DNA of 64,000 nucleotides from Bog-950 sp046329515 (GTDB lineage Bacteria; Bacteroidota; Bacteroidia; Chitinophagales; LD1), in contig JAXLUM010000003.1 of the NCBI GenBank assembly GCA_046329515.1, forward strand, positions 398,292 to 462,291. Reading direction: 5' to 3'. The notes below the pieces were generated by a model, which did no database searches, had not been told where the DNA came from, and saw only the letters and a list, made by a program, of their open reading frames with translations. Of this stretch, positions 53,195 through 62,208 are shown piece by piece (position 1 is the stretch's first letter; every line of letters starts with the position of its first letter). Both the position numbers and the translations under genes were made by a program.

Positions 53195-53863
53195 TTATCT
53201 AACCCAGCCGAAATACATGCTAATCGGCATCATGGCGAATACTAATGAGATAAGAACAGAGAAAGCCATACCCACGTTTGCTATTAAGGCATTGTATTTA
53301 GTGTGGTTAAGGCCAAGCGTTTGAAATGCACTTTTAAAGCCGTGCAACAGGTGCCAGAACAAAGAGAAGCAACCGGCTACATATATTATTACTATAATAG
53401 GGTTCTTGAACTCCTCCAGCATACTTTGGAATAGGTTCAATTCCTCACCTGTTGTAAACTGGCTGTAGCGGTTGGGTATCCAGAATTTTGAAGTATGGAT
53501 AATAAGGAAGATAAGAATAAGTGTGCCCAGTAAACCCATGCTGCGGCTGTACCAGTTGCTATTAGCTGCAGGGTTATTACTTACGTATTTAACGGGGCGG
53601 GCCTCGCGGTTCTGTTTCCACAACAGCAGGCCATCAATTATATGAACCAGGAATCCTGCAACAAGCACCAGTTCCATTATACGAATGATGGGGTTGGTGC
53701 CCATAAAATGAGCCCAATGGCCAAAGGTTTCTCCGCCATCGTTAAACCAAACCATACCGTTAATAGTGGCGTGTACAATAAGGAAGGTTATCAGAAATAG
53801 ACCGGTAATACCCATGAAGAACTTCTTACCGATAGAACTTTTAAAAATCACAGAATTAGCCAT
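53195..53863 (-). CDS. sdhC: Succinate dehydrogenase cytochrome b subunit
   Basis: 222 residues from the ATG at 53863; a TTG two codons upstream also fits. About five membrane helices; haem-ligand histidines in FLIVHATINGM, VHIIDG, FLIIHTSKFW and LFWHLLHGFKSAFQTLGLNH. One fused subunit replaces SdhC plus SdhD, as in type B complexes. It anchors SdhAB and reduces quinone. First gene of the operon; a hairpin (53883-53901) lies in its leader. Confidence 0.93.
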   Translation of the reverse strand: MANSVIFKSSIGKKFFMGITGLFLITFLIVHATINGMVWFNDGGETFGHWAHFMGTNPIIRIMELVLVAGFLVHIIDGLLLWKQNREARPVKYVSNNPAANSNWYSRSMGLLGTLILIFLIIHTSKFWIPNRYSQFTTGEELNLFQSMLEEFKNPIIVIIYVAGCFSLFWHLLHGFKSAFQTLGLNHTKYNALIANVGMAFSVLISLVFAMMPISMYFGWVR

Positions 53864-53976
53864 AATCAAACCTTTTTAAGGCGGGGCTAAGTTATAGCCC
53901 CTGTCGTAATATTTTAGTATTTAAAGCACAAATTTTAAACAATTGGGGCACGCGGAAGTTTGCCCAAAATGGCAGA

Positions 53977-55182
53977 TTAACCACCAACATAATCGCTTAA
54001 GTAGCTATAACCTTCAGTAAGGGCCCCGTTTTCAACTATAGTAGCCTGCTTTATAGTGTCTGAGGCTTCGCCCTTTTGCAATTCAGGAATAATGCGGTTA
54101 ATAAGCATGTTGCCGAAATCTTCTGAGGCATCGCGCGGTAACTCGTTTGGCAGATTATCTATTGCCATAACATCAATTGACCCTTCCTGAAAAGTTTGAA
54201 TTAACTCCCCTGTTTGTGGATTATAACCATAATAAGGGTCGGCAATAGAAGAAGCGTATAAGGTTGATGGAATTGAAGCTTCAGGTGCAATATCGCAGGT
54301 AATGTCTGAAATTACTTTTATGCGAAAATCGCTTTCCTTCATTTGCTGCTTGCTGAAAAATACGGGTATTCGCTTATCCCAGTATATGCCGTTTATCATT
54401 ACATCGGCAGCTTTTGTAAACGGATAGAAGGAACTTTTGTAGGCGGAGGGATTGCTGTGGTAGTCAGCGCTGTCAAACTTCTCATGTCCTTCGCGGTGGT
54501 ACATATCAGCCGAAGAGAGTTGTGTATATACGGGCTCTTCAAACTCATTATAGCAAAAGTTGTAAGCCGCTACTTTTTTAATGCCGGCCACATCCAGCAT
54601 AAATGCTGCACCTTCACTAACGCGTCCATCACCGGTAAGTACAATCTTCCAGTTAGGCAGGTCCAATTTTTCCAGTTCCTTTTGTGCCTCGGCAAAGTTC
54701 AGGCAGTCTATCATTTGGCGCAAACGAAAACGGCTGGTTCTAAAACCAATCATGCGTATGGCATGGTAAGCGCCTACAATACCTGCCCAGCGCCCGAAGG
54801 CTATAATGCGCTTGCCCTTTTTATCTTTTAAACATTCGTAGTCTACCAGCTTAATTTTTTTTGCCAGCGCCTTTTGCAGCATCTTTTTATTGTGTGGCTG
54901 CTTCTTTATAACGTGCGAGAAAAAAAGGTAGGTTTTGCCTTCAATAAAACAGGCAGGGGGTACTTCCTTTACGCCCATTAAAACTTCGCAGTCCGAAACA
55001 TCCTCCTGTAGCTTAATGCCCTGGTAGGTAAATTCTTCATTAGTAAAACATCTGTATCTGCAGGGCTGCACAACTATTTCAATATCGGGGTTGCGCTCCA
55101 TTAAAAATTTACACTGCGATGGTGTTAAGGGTACTCTTGAATCGCGCGGAAACTTCTCTTCACGTAAAATGCCAATCTTCAT
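53977..55182 (-). CDS. Alanine dehydrogenase/saccharopine dehydrogenase-like oxidoreductase
   Basis: 401 residues. The N-terminus MKIGILREEKFPRDSRVPLTPSQC, and SHVIKKQPHNKKMLQKAL plus RIIAFGRWAGIVGAYHAIR, place it in the AlaDH/PNT and lysine-oxoglutarate reductase superfamily; TGDGRVSEGAAFMLDVAGIKKV is a variant of the nucleotide loop. It probably uses NAD(P)H on an amino or oxo acid such as lysine/2-oxoglutarate. The exact substrate is unknown. Preceded by a TATTTTGG element 4 nt before the ATG. Confidence 0.8.
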   Translation of the reverse strand: MKIGILREEKFPRDSRVPLTPSQCKFLMERNPDIEIVVQPCRYRCFTNEEFTYQGIKLQEDVSDCEVLMGVKEVPPACFIEGKTYLFFSHVIKKQPHNKKMLQKALAKKIKLVDYECLKDKKGKRIIAFGRWAGIVGAYHAIRMIGFRTSRFRLRQMIDCLNFAEAQKELEKLDLPNWKIVLTGDGRVSEGAAFMLDVAGIKKVAAYNFCYNEFEEPVYTQLSSADMYHREGHEKFDSADYHSNPSAYKSSFYPFTKAADVMINGIYWDKRIPVFFSKQQMKESDFRIKVISDITCDIAPEASIPSTLYASSIADPYYGYNPQTGELIQTFQEGSIDVMAIDNLPNELPRDASEDFGNMLINRIIPELQKGEASDTIKQATIVENGALTEGYSYLSDYVGG

Positions 55183-55186
55183 GCGG

Positions 55187-55194
55187 CCAAAATA
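55187..55194 (-). promoter_or_regulatory. -7-like element before the dehydrogenase gene
   Basis: TATTTTGG on the minus strand, one mismatch to TAnnTTTG, 4 nt before the ATG. Confidence 0.3.
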
Positions 55195-55218
55195 AGGAAA
55201 TCCGCGCGGCTTTGTTTT

Positions 55219-55569
55219 CTAAGCGCTTTCGCCAAAGGTCAGTAAATTATTGTCAGGGTCCAGTACCGAAAATTCTTTTTGACCCCATGGTTTGGTTTGT
55301 AAGCCACCGTTCGGATGTATTTGTACACCTTTATTTACAAGGCTCTCATACAACTTCTCTATTTCATTTGTACGTATGTAAACCTGCCCGTAATTTTCTT
55401 CGGGCTTAACATCCTTAAACAGAAAAAAATGAATCTCTACATTGTCCTTTCGCAGCATAAGGTAATCATCATAATCTCCTCCTTGTTGGTTAAAGCCCAG
55501 CATTTGATAATAGTTACGTGTTGCCTGTTTGTTGCGCATTGGCAGTTTAGGGTGTACAGTTACCAGCAT
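55219..55569 (-). CDS. VOC (glyoxalase/bleomycin resistance) family protein
   Basis: 116 residues, one VOC module of two beta-alpha-beta-beta-beta units (LPMRNKQATRNYYQMLGF; VNKGVQIHP; KPWGQKEFSVLDPDNNLLTFGE). It resembles bleomycin-resistance proteins, which bind rather than convert the drug, but most such homologues have other or unknown ligands. TAAATTTG at 55587-55594 on the minus strand is a likely -7 element. Confidence 0.8.
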   Translation of the reverse strand: MLVTVHPKLPMRNKQATRNYYQMLGFNQQGGDYDDYLMLRKDNVEIHFFLFKDVKPEENYGQVYIRTNEIEKLYESLVNKGVQIHPNGGLQTKPWGQKEFSVLDPDNNLLTFGESA

Positions 55570-55747
55570 TAGCCATTCATTTTTTACAAATTTAGGACAA
55601 AGGCGCCTTCAATTTGTTTTTTAAAAAAGTAAATTACCTTTAGCCTTATATCGTCGGTTTATTAATATCAGAAAAATGTATTGTGTAGTTACTTTCAATG
55701 TTACCGTTGGTATTAAAACACTTTTAAACAAAACTAAAGCATAACTA

Positions 55748-56866
55748 ATGAAAGTAAAGTTAAAGCTGTTGCTCCTTGCCGTATGTGCATTGATGCTACT
55801 TACACAATACGCCTGTAAAAAGGATGATACAAACCCGCCTACAACCACCTGCGATACTGTTTGGGTGCGTAACGACATTGTTAGTGCTACAACTTGGCAG
55901 GCTAACAAGGTGTATATTATTGATGCAGGCACTACCTTAAACATACAGGCACAACTAACTATTGAGCCGGGCTGTATTATAAAATTTGCCAGTTGGTATG
56001 GTATAAACGTAAATGGCAGCGGTAAAATAAATGCAACGGGAACATCAACTGCCCCGATAATCTTTACTTCTATAAAAGATGATAGTTACTGCGGCGATAC
56101 CAATGGTGATGGTACAACAACTGCAGCCGCTAAAGGCGATTGGGGAGGTATACAAATAGAAAACGGCGTTACCGGAAATAGTTTTGTATACTGTAAATTC
56201 TTTTATGCCGGCGCTAACGACCCCAATGGCGGATACCTGCACACGGTAATTGAGGATAACGCCAACGGAAGCACTTATGACCATTGCACGTTTGCCCATA
56301 CCAGCAGCCCTGCATCAGTTACTACGGGTGATTACGGTGCCTTGCGCCTTTATGGCACCGGTACGGCTTATGTATGCACCAACAATATCTTTTACGACAA
56401 TGGTATACCTGTTTTTGTGTTGTATGCCGATGCGGTTTCTAATATTGATAATTCCAATATTTTTCACGACCCCGCTAATGTGAATACCGTGAATAAATTC
56501 CAGTGCATAAAAGTAACTGATATGGGTACGGCTATATCCGGTTCAGCGGAATACAAGGTGAATACCATCCCTTACTTTATGGATGTAAATAATTTAACCA
56601 TAGCTTCTACTGGTAGTTTAACTATTGCTGATAATGCGGTGCTGAAATTTGATGGCAGTTCCATTACCTATTACAATACATCTGTTCTCAATAACGTTAA
56701 TGGCTCTTCAGTAAGGTTAACTTCATTAAACGACGATACGCTTGGCGATAGCAATGGCGATGGCAGCGCTACCTCTCCGGCTAATGGAGACTGGGTTGGT
56801 GTGTATTTATCAGACATTACCGGCACCTGGCAAACCTGGAGCAATATTTACTACGATTCGCACTAA
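55748..56866 (+). CDS. Surface lipoprotein with parallel beta-helix-like repeats
   Basis: 372 residues. Lipobox near 20-24 (TQYAC), then a low-complexity linker. The rest shows the repeating pattern of right-handed beta-helix proteins: GTTLNIQAQLTIEPGCIIKFASWYGINVNGSGKINATGTSTAPIIFTS, KGDWGGIQIENG, then a second similar round at about 275-350 (SLTIADNAVLKFDGSSI...). Common in Bacteroidota as outer-membrane lipoproteins of unknown function. No T9SS domain is visible. Confidence 0.75.
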   Translation: MKVKLKLLLLAVCALMLLTQYACKKDDTNPPTTTCDTVWVRNDIVSATTWQANKVYIIDAGTTLNIQAQLTIEPGCIIKFASWYGINVNGSGKINATGTSTAPIIFTSIKDDSYCGDTNGDGTTTAAAKGDWGGIQIENGVTGNSFVYCKFFYAGANDPNGGYLHTVIEDNANGSTYDHCTFAHTSSPASVTTGDYGALRLYGTGTAYVCTNNIFYDNGIPVFVLYADAVSNIDNSNIFHDPANVNTVNKFQCIKVTDMGTAISGSAEYKVNTIPYFMDVNNLTIASTGSLTIADNAVLKFDGSSITYYNTSVLNNVNGSSVRLTSLNDDTLGDSNGDGSATSPANGDWVGVYLSDITGTWQTWSNIYYDSH

Positions 56867-56958
56867 GTAAAGTAAACCCCGGCCTTCTGTAATTGTTATT
56901 ATTTAATAAGGGAAGGGCGACCTATTATTCTCTACATCAAACTCGCACTTAAATTGCG

Positions 56959-56966
56959 TATCTTTG
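56959..56966 (+). promoter_or_regulatory. -7 element of ssrA
   Basis: TATCTTTG, an exact match to TAnnTTTG, followed by CA. It lies ~85 nt before mature tmRNA, which fits a 5' leader removed by RNase P. No spaced TTG is seen. Confidence 0.5.
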
Positions 56967-57050
56967 CACTGTTCTTTGACAGTGGAATTCAAAATTTGTG
57001 GTTTTGTATTTAATCCAAAATCAACAATCATAAGTCTAAATTCCCAAAAT

Positions 57051-57418
57051 GGGGCTGACCGGAATTGACGGGAAGCATTGACGGTAAACCGGCATGTCGT
57101 GGGTGTGTAATACCACGTAAATCCATTACGCGACCTTTATTTTAAATGGCGAATCTAATTACGCCATGGCTGCTTAATCTAAGAGATTAACTAGTCATTT
57201 GTCCTGCGCTTGAGGCACCATACACAGCGCACTGACAACCAAACTTTGGTGACGCCTTAAGAAAGCTTCATTCCCTTTCTTAAACGTGTATAACGAATGT
57301 AAGGTGATGGTTGGAGGGTTACTTATCCTGCCAAAGCCCGACAATTAATAAGTATCTACACATGTAGAAAGTCTATCGACAACTTATCCGGACGTGGGTT
57401 CGAATCCCACCAGCTCCA
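57051..57418 (+). ncRNA. ssrA: Transfer-messenger RNA (tmRNA)
   Basis: 368 nt. The 5' GGGGCTG pairs with the 3' CAGCTCC to give the tRNA-like acceptor stem, and the T arm GTGGGTTCGAATCCCAC is intact at 57394-57410. The tag frame runs from GGC at 57148 to TAA at 57175-57177 and encodes GESNYAMAA, a typical Bacteroidota degradation tag. CCA is not encoded. It rescues ribosomes stalled on broken mRNAs. The 3' end is the integration site of the element that follows. Confidence 0.95.
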
Positions 57419-57420
57419 CA
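57394..57420 (+). other. Probable integration site (attL) in the ssrA 3' end
   Basis: The T arm and acceptor 3' strand of ssrA are directly followed by a terminator and a tyrosine recombinase gene. Insertion at the 3' end of ssrA, keeping the gene whole, is a common target of such elements. I found no second copy of this sequence further right in the window, so the other end (attR) should lie beyond 64000. Confidence 0.55.
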
Positions 57421-57453
57421 AATGCCATATTGCAAAAATGCGCAATGCGGCGC

Positions 57454-57489
57454 AAAAGCCCGCCAGTATTGAGTTCTGGCGGGCTTTTT
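57454..57489 (+). terminator. Terminator after ssrA
   Basis: 13-bp perfect stem (AAAAGCCCGCCAG with CTGGCGGGCTTTT), 9-nt loop, T tail. It may have come with the element, since it lies past the presumed integration point. Confidence 0.8.
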
Positions 57490-57682
57490 AGTTTTTGAGC
57501 TTAGCTTATCGGACGCAGAAAAACGCACCTTAGCGCAGTTAAGGTAAGCGTAAATCGAGCGTCTTTTGAAAGCCTTATAGAGACCGCTTCCTTTGAAATT
57601 GCCATTATTCGCATGTCTGCGTTTGATTGCGCTAGCATCACCGAACTACTACTACCAATTTTGTAAACGAAAAAATTGTAGT

Positions 57683-58906
57683 ATGGAATTGCATCCATTG
57701 AAAATTAGGTTTTATCCTAAAGCTAATTGTAGAGGTCAGAATCAATATACACTGTATATGCGAATTACAATAGCGGGAAAACGAACAGACCTAAGTTTGA
57801 ACTATGCACTTCGCAGGGATTTATGGGATGATAGAAATCAATGTTTAAAAGGAAGACACAAGGATACCGGGTACGTTATCAATTTAACCAATCTGTATCG
57901 ACAAAAGGCACAGGAAATATATCAATCCGTCATAAACAGGGGAGATGAATGTGACGTTAATACTATCAGGCAAAAAATTAAAGGAGAGGAAACTGTCACA
58001 CAATATGGACACACCCTTATTTCCCTTTTTGATAGAACTATTGCCAGAAAAAATAGCTTATCGGGACCGAATAATACGATTGCTACTATCTATAAATATA
58101 AACGTTGTAAACGCCACTTATTAGTGTTTATAAAGAAATACTACAGCGCAACGGATTTAAAGTTTAGTCAATTGAATCTACAGTTCATTGAAGATTTCGA
58201 ACTATTTCTTAAAACAGATGGAAAGTGCTGCCACAATACCAGCATGAAGCATATTCGTACCTTAAAAACTGTTTTTAAAACTGCTCAAGCGCATGGATAT
58301 ACGGACAAAGATCCATTCCAGAAATATAAAATACGGTTAGAAGAGGTTGTGCGCGACTACCTAACTGAATTAGAATTGCGGAAAATTATTGAATACGATA
58401 AGCTCACTGAATGTCTTGAGAAAGTTCGCGATTTATTCGTTTTTACCTGTTTTACAGGATTGGCGTATATTGATTTAAAGAATCTCAAGGCAACCAATAT
58501 CCAATTCGAAAATGGAAAGTACTGGATAAGAAGCCGGCGGCAAAAAACGGGGATTAAAAGTAATATTCCCTTATTGGCCATACCCCTTAACATACTTCAA
58601 AAATATCATCCAAATTTAGAGAGTAGTGATGGTGACCAACCGGTTTTTGAAGTGATAAGTAATCAAAAGATGAATTCTTACTTAAAGGTGTTGGCTTCTA
58701 AAATTGGTGTCAAAAAAAAGCTATCATGTCATATTGCGCGGCATACATTTGCCACTACAATTACTTTAAACAACGGTGTACCCATCGAAAGTGTATCCTC
58801 CATGCTTGGCCACAGGTACATTACCACCACTCAGCATTATGCTAAATTGCTTGATAAAAAGTTAGCGACAGACATGGAATTGCTTCAAAGTAAATTGAAT
58901 TTTTAA
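57683..58906 (+). CDS. Tyrosine recombinase (integrase) of an ssrA-inserted element
   Basis: 407 residues from the ATG at 57683. N-terminal arm-binding region (about 1-60), SAM-like core-binding domain (about 105-215), catalytic domain (about 225-400) with Lys288, HIARHTF (His350, Arg353), His377 and nucleophile Tyr386. The first arginine of the catalytic set is replaced by Ala261 (FTGLAYID), a variant I recall from Bacteroidota integrases. It should catalyse insertion and excision of the element at ssrA, 265 bp upstream. The sequence is more AT-rich than the core genes to its left. Confidence 0.88.
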   Translation: MELHPLKIRFYPKANCRGQNQYTLYMRITIAGKRTDLSLNYALRRDLWDDRNQCLKGRHKDTGYVINLTNLYRQKAQEIYQSVINRGDECDVNTIRQKIKGEETVTQYGHTLISLFDRTIARKNSLSGPNNTIATIYKYKRCKRHLLVFIKKYYSATDLKFSQLNLQFIEDFELFLKTDGKCCHNTSMKHIRTLKTVFKTAQAHGYTDKDPFQKYKIRLEEVVRDYLTELELRKIIEYDKLTECLEKVRDLFVFTCFTGLAYIDLKNLKATNIQFENGKYWIRSRRQKTGIKSNIPLLAIPLNILQKYHPNLESSDGDQPVFEVISNQKMNSYLKVLASKIGVKKKLSCHIARHTFATTITLNNGVPIESVSSMLGHRYITTTQHYAKLLDKKLATDMELLQSKLNF

Positions 58907-58975
58907 TATACCCGGATGTTTTTAGGGACTTTAGAGTAAATGGATAGGTAAAGATGTGTTGCCTTTTGCGCGTTT

Positions 58976-60412
58976 TTAATGGAAGTGCGCAAATATTTCA
59001 GTTTGAACGCTTGTCCTCTTTGCCAATAGTTCTGTGATAATTTCCACATAAAGCCTCTTTTCATCAAAAGATAACATTGGCCATCGTTCGAACAAATTTC
59101 TAGCATCCTGTATGATAACCTCAGAAGAGGAGTCTTAAGTTTGCATATAAGTGATTTCGGCTTCTAGTTCAGGCGGTTCCTCATTAATCTAGCCCATACA
59201 TTCCTCTAATGATTTATGTTGCCCAATAAACGCATCACGGGGCAAATCTTCATTTACCCGCATGTTGACTAGGCAGTCATTTTAATCTTTAAGGTTTTTG
59301 CTTCTTGGTATAGGGCATAGAGAGTTTTCACCCTTTCTATAAGTGTTTGATTTAGCTTCTCCTTGTAGTTCTCAAAGCTATTATCAGCAATTAGGTGATC
59401 CTTCAGCTGCTCATGAAAAATCTCGTCAATGTCGACTACCGCAATGCGGTGTTTACAAGCCTTACAAGCATAATTTTGGTTGTGCCCTCTATGGTAGACG
59501 TACATTTTCTTCCCACAAGAGCAGAAGATGAAACCCTCAAGTAAATGCACGGCTTTCTTCTTGGTCTTTTCCGCTCAGCTAATTGCTCATCCAAAATTTT
59601 ATTGCATTCAGGCTATATCTCTTTTGATACTATAGCTGGACATGAATTCACTACCCATTCAGAAGAGGGTTTTAGCTTCCACTGCTTTTTATCTCCACTG
59701 CTTTTCGTATAGTTTGAAATGTGCTCCCCTTTTGCAGTAGGTCCCGAATTAACCTGTTAATGGTGGTATCTGAGAACTGAGAACCATTTCTTGTTGTATG
59801 TCCAAGGTTATTTAACTCTTTGGCCGTAGATTTCTTCATTCGATGTTTTAAGAAGAGTTCGTAAATCAATTTTCGGACTGGGGCCTCCTTATCATCTAAA
59901 GCTAGTTTCTTATCGACCCACTTATACCCAAATGCGGCTTGTTCTCCTAAAGGCTTACCAAGCTTTGCTCTAATTGGAACTGAGGCGGCAACACGGCTGG
60001 CTATTTCCTCTCTTTCCCACTGAGCCATACCGGCTATCATGGTATAAAAGAGTCGTCCCGCAGGACTTGAAGTGTTAATTGCTTCTTGTAGTGATATTAG
60101 ATCTGCATTATGCTCCTTAAAGAAGTCAGCAAAATCCAATAGCTCCCTAGTGTTTCGAGCTAATCTTGCGAGCTTTGAGAAAATAACACCAGAAATCTCA
60201 CCATCCCGAATGTGTTTAAGCATCTTTTTTGTTTCAGAATGATGCATTACAGCTTTTCCAGATACAGCTTCTAGATGGTATACATGCTTAACCTCCCAAC
60301 CTTTGGCTTCAGCATACAAACGAGCCCGCTTTTCATGATGTTCCGGAGATTCTCCCTGGGCTTGATCCTCGGTTGATACATGAATCCAAATACCAACTAG
60401 TTTCCTGACTAT
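58976..60412 (-). pseudogene. Large serine recombinase, decayed
   Basis: Read across frames, a nearly complete recombinase of ~475 residues can be followed. Catalytic part: GIWIHVSTEDQAQGESPEHH (Ser in HVST), SGVIFSKLARLARNTREL, AGMAQWEREEIASRV. Then the recombinase domain (KPLGEQAAFGYKWV), zinc ribbon (FCSCGKKM...YACKACKHR) and C-terminal coiled coil (NLFERWPMLSFDEKRLYVEIITELL). Lesions: ATA at 60410-60412 where the ATG should be; frameshifts near 59680, 59555 and 59273; TAG at 59613-59615 and 59189-59191; TAA at 59135-59137. The two open fragments (59672-60319 and 59269-59550) are not independent genes. Confidence 0.88.
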
Positions 60413-60678
60413 TGTCCAATATTTTAAAGTTAAAGAATATGTTTAAAGTAGCTTAAAGAAAACAGCGGGATATTTAAATAAGGGTAAAGTTGTCAAACAG
60501 CAACTATTGCCATAATTAAACAAGAAACGCACCTGGTCCAGTAACTAGAATGTCTTGGAAGCACTTGCAAAAAACACAAGTAGGTCTGGTGCTAGAACAG
60601 CAATGTGTCTTTAATGAACCTTGATTATAAAAACAGTGAACCAACATAAATCCCCAATCAGGCAATGGTTACACCCCC

Positions 60679-62208
60679 TTATTTTTTAACTACAATCATA
60701 GCTTTAACAGAATCAGAATTTGAAAAAATAACACCATATATTCCAGAAGGCCAATCAAGAGTAGGTATGGATATCATATTCTGAAAGGAATGTGAGTTGA
60801 TTAACATAGAGCGTCCTAGTAGATCGACAACTTTTATATCTATTCCCACCATTTGCTTTGGCCCCATATATTGAATGTTTATTTTATCAATAAACGGATT
60901 AGGAAACACCTCTATTTTATCATTCGTAACTCGATTCACTATCTCTAAGCCAAGAGTATCACAATCGCTTTCAGATTTCGGACCTAGTCGATAATTAGGA
61001 TAATATGGCATTGTATAGGGGTCCAAACAAGGGAGGTGTATGGCCTTTCTTTCAAAATTGCAATCAAACCCTGGTAGATCTGGATTGTGGATTACGTGAA
61101 GTGTTGTATCGGCATTAAATTGGTTAATGTAAATCTGACCATCCGGTGCTAATTGGCTTAACCACACAGTACATCCATTTTCGTCTTTATAAGTATTGGC
61201 GATAACAATTGCGCTCCCTGCAACATCAGAAGTTTGCAAATCATACTGGCGAAGCTCAGAGCCTGTACTTAAATATAGGAATCGCGAATTAGGTGATATT
61301 GATACACCATCTGCTATTACTGCGGTGGAATCAGCTTTAGTTAAGGAGTCTACAACATATATTCGTTGAAAATTACTAAACTCGCCCGTACACCTATCGA
61401 AGTCTAAAATGCTTAAATGCTCAAAGGGATTACTCCACACATATTTGCTTCCATCAGGAGCAAATGCATTTGATCCTCTATCCTGATTAAAGTGTAAGGT
61501 ATCACCAATGCATTGCACTTGCAGTGTATCTAATCCGTGGGGTGTTAAAAGGTATTTATGGAAACAATTCGTAAATGCATTTTGGACTACAAGCCACCAG
61601 TCTCTACCGTTAGCATGTCGGCATGCTGCCATACCGCCCCCACCAATAATAGTATCCTGAATAATTTCGTGGTTTTTTATTGTTACATCACCTAACCCAC
61701 TATCAAGATTCATATTTACAATTGTATAATATAGATGATTTGAAAAGGTGCCTAAAGAGCCTATACTATCCCAAACGATGCCATTATGGAAAACATAAAA
61801 TAGAGAATCGTTGCCCACCGCTGGTAAAACAAAAACTCCCCGAATACTTGGGTAAGAAATTCCGGCATTTATCCACTGATTCGCAACCTGTCCTGGGTTC
61901 AACCCCGCGCCATTGGGCATTTGTTTATAATTCCTATTGTATATACTTAGGCCATCACTATAAAAGATGAAATTTCCAAATTTATCGCTAAAGGCTGTAC
62001 CACACGTAGAAACATCCTTAAGGTCATATACCCCGTATGAAGTAAATGGTTGTGTATTAAAATCAATATGATTGGTGCAAAACTGCTCTTCATATGAATT
62101 GCTTGGATTCACCACACCTTGCGGTCCAAAAAGCCAATAAAAATCATGCTTTTGAGCTTTTACAGGAAAACTCATAAGCATGATTAATATGACGTAAAAA
62201 CGTTTCAA
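60679..62208 (-). CDS. T9SS type A sorted surface protein
   Basis: 509 residues. Signal peptide MKRFYVILIMLMSFPVKAQ; a WD/kelch-like beta-propeller seems likely from repeated DGxxFxxNxF-type phrases (FSDKFGNFIFYSDGLSIYN, FAPDGSKYVWSN, ISPNSRFLYLSTGSELRQYDL, LAPDGQIYINQF). The last ~75 residues are a type A sorting domain (EVFPNPFIDKINIQY, VDLLGRSM, WPSGIYGVIF). It overlaps the upstream gene by 4 nt and lies within the ssrA-inserted element. The 60413-60678 gap shows nothing recognisable. Confidence 0.8.
   Translation of the reverse strand: MKRFYVILIMLMSFPVKAQKHDFYWLFGPQGVVNPSNSYEEQFCTNHIDFNTQPFTSYGVYDLKDVSTCGTAFSDKFGNFIFYSDGLSIYNRNYKQMPNGAGLNPGQVANQWINAGISYPSIRGVFVLPAVGNDSLFYVFHNGIVWDSIGSLGTFSNHLYYTIVNMNLDSGLGDVTIKNHEIIQDTIIGGGGMAACRHANGRDWWLVVQNAFTNCFHKYLLTPHGLDTLQVQCIGDTLHFNQDRGSNAFAPDGSKYVWSNPFEHLSILDFDRCTGEFSNFQRIYVVDSLTKADSTAVIADGVSISPNSRFLYLSTGSELRQYDLQTSDVAGSAIVIANTYKDENGCTVWLSQLAPDGQIYINQFNADTTLHVIHNPDLPGFDCNFERKAIHLPCLDPYTMPYYPNYRLGPKSESDCDTLGLEIVNRVTNDKIEVFPNPFIDKINIQYMGPKQMVGIDIKVVDLLGRSMLINSHSFQNMISIPTLDWPSGIYGVIFSNSDSVKAMIVVKK

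Noticed and set aside
48303..53863. A defence or toxin system near the sdh genes
   Set aside because: All frames there are explained by sdhCAB, DUF1761 and a T9SS protein.
53883..53901. Riboswitch or attenuator before sdhC
   Set aside because: Only a single 7-bp hairpin without T tract; too little for a regulatory RNA claim.
58903..59106. 67-codon open frame after the integrase
   Set aside because: It is the wrong frame of the pseudogene's C-terminal part; the frame beside it reads as recombinase coiled coil.
59269..60319. Two separate small recombinase genes
   Set aside because: Both are pieces of one serine recombinase pseudogene; the larger would start at an internal TTG without the catalytic serine.
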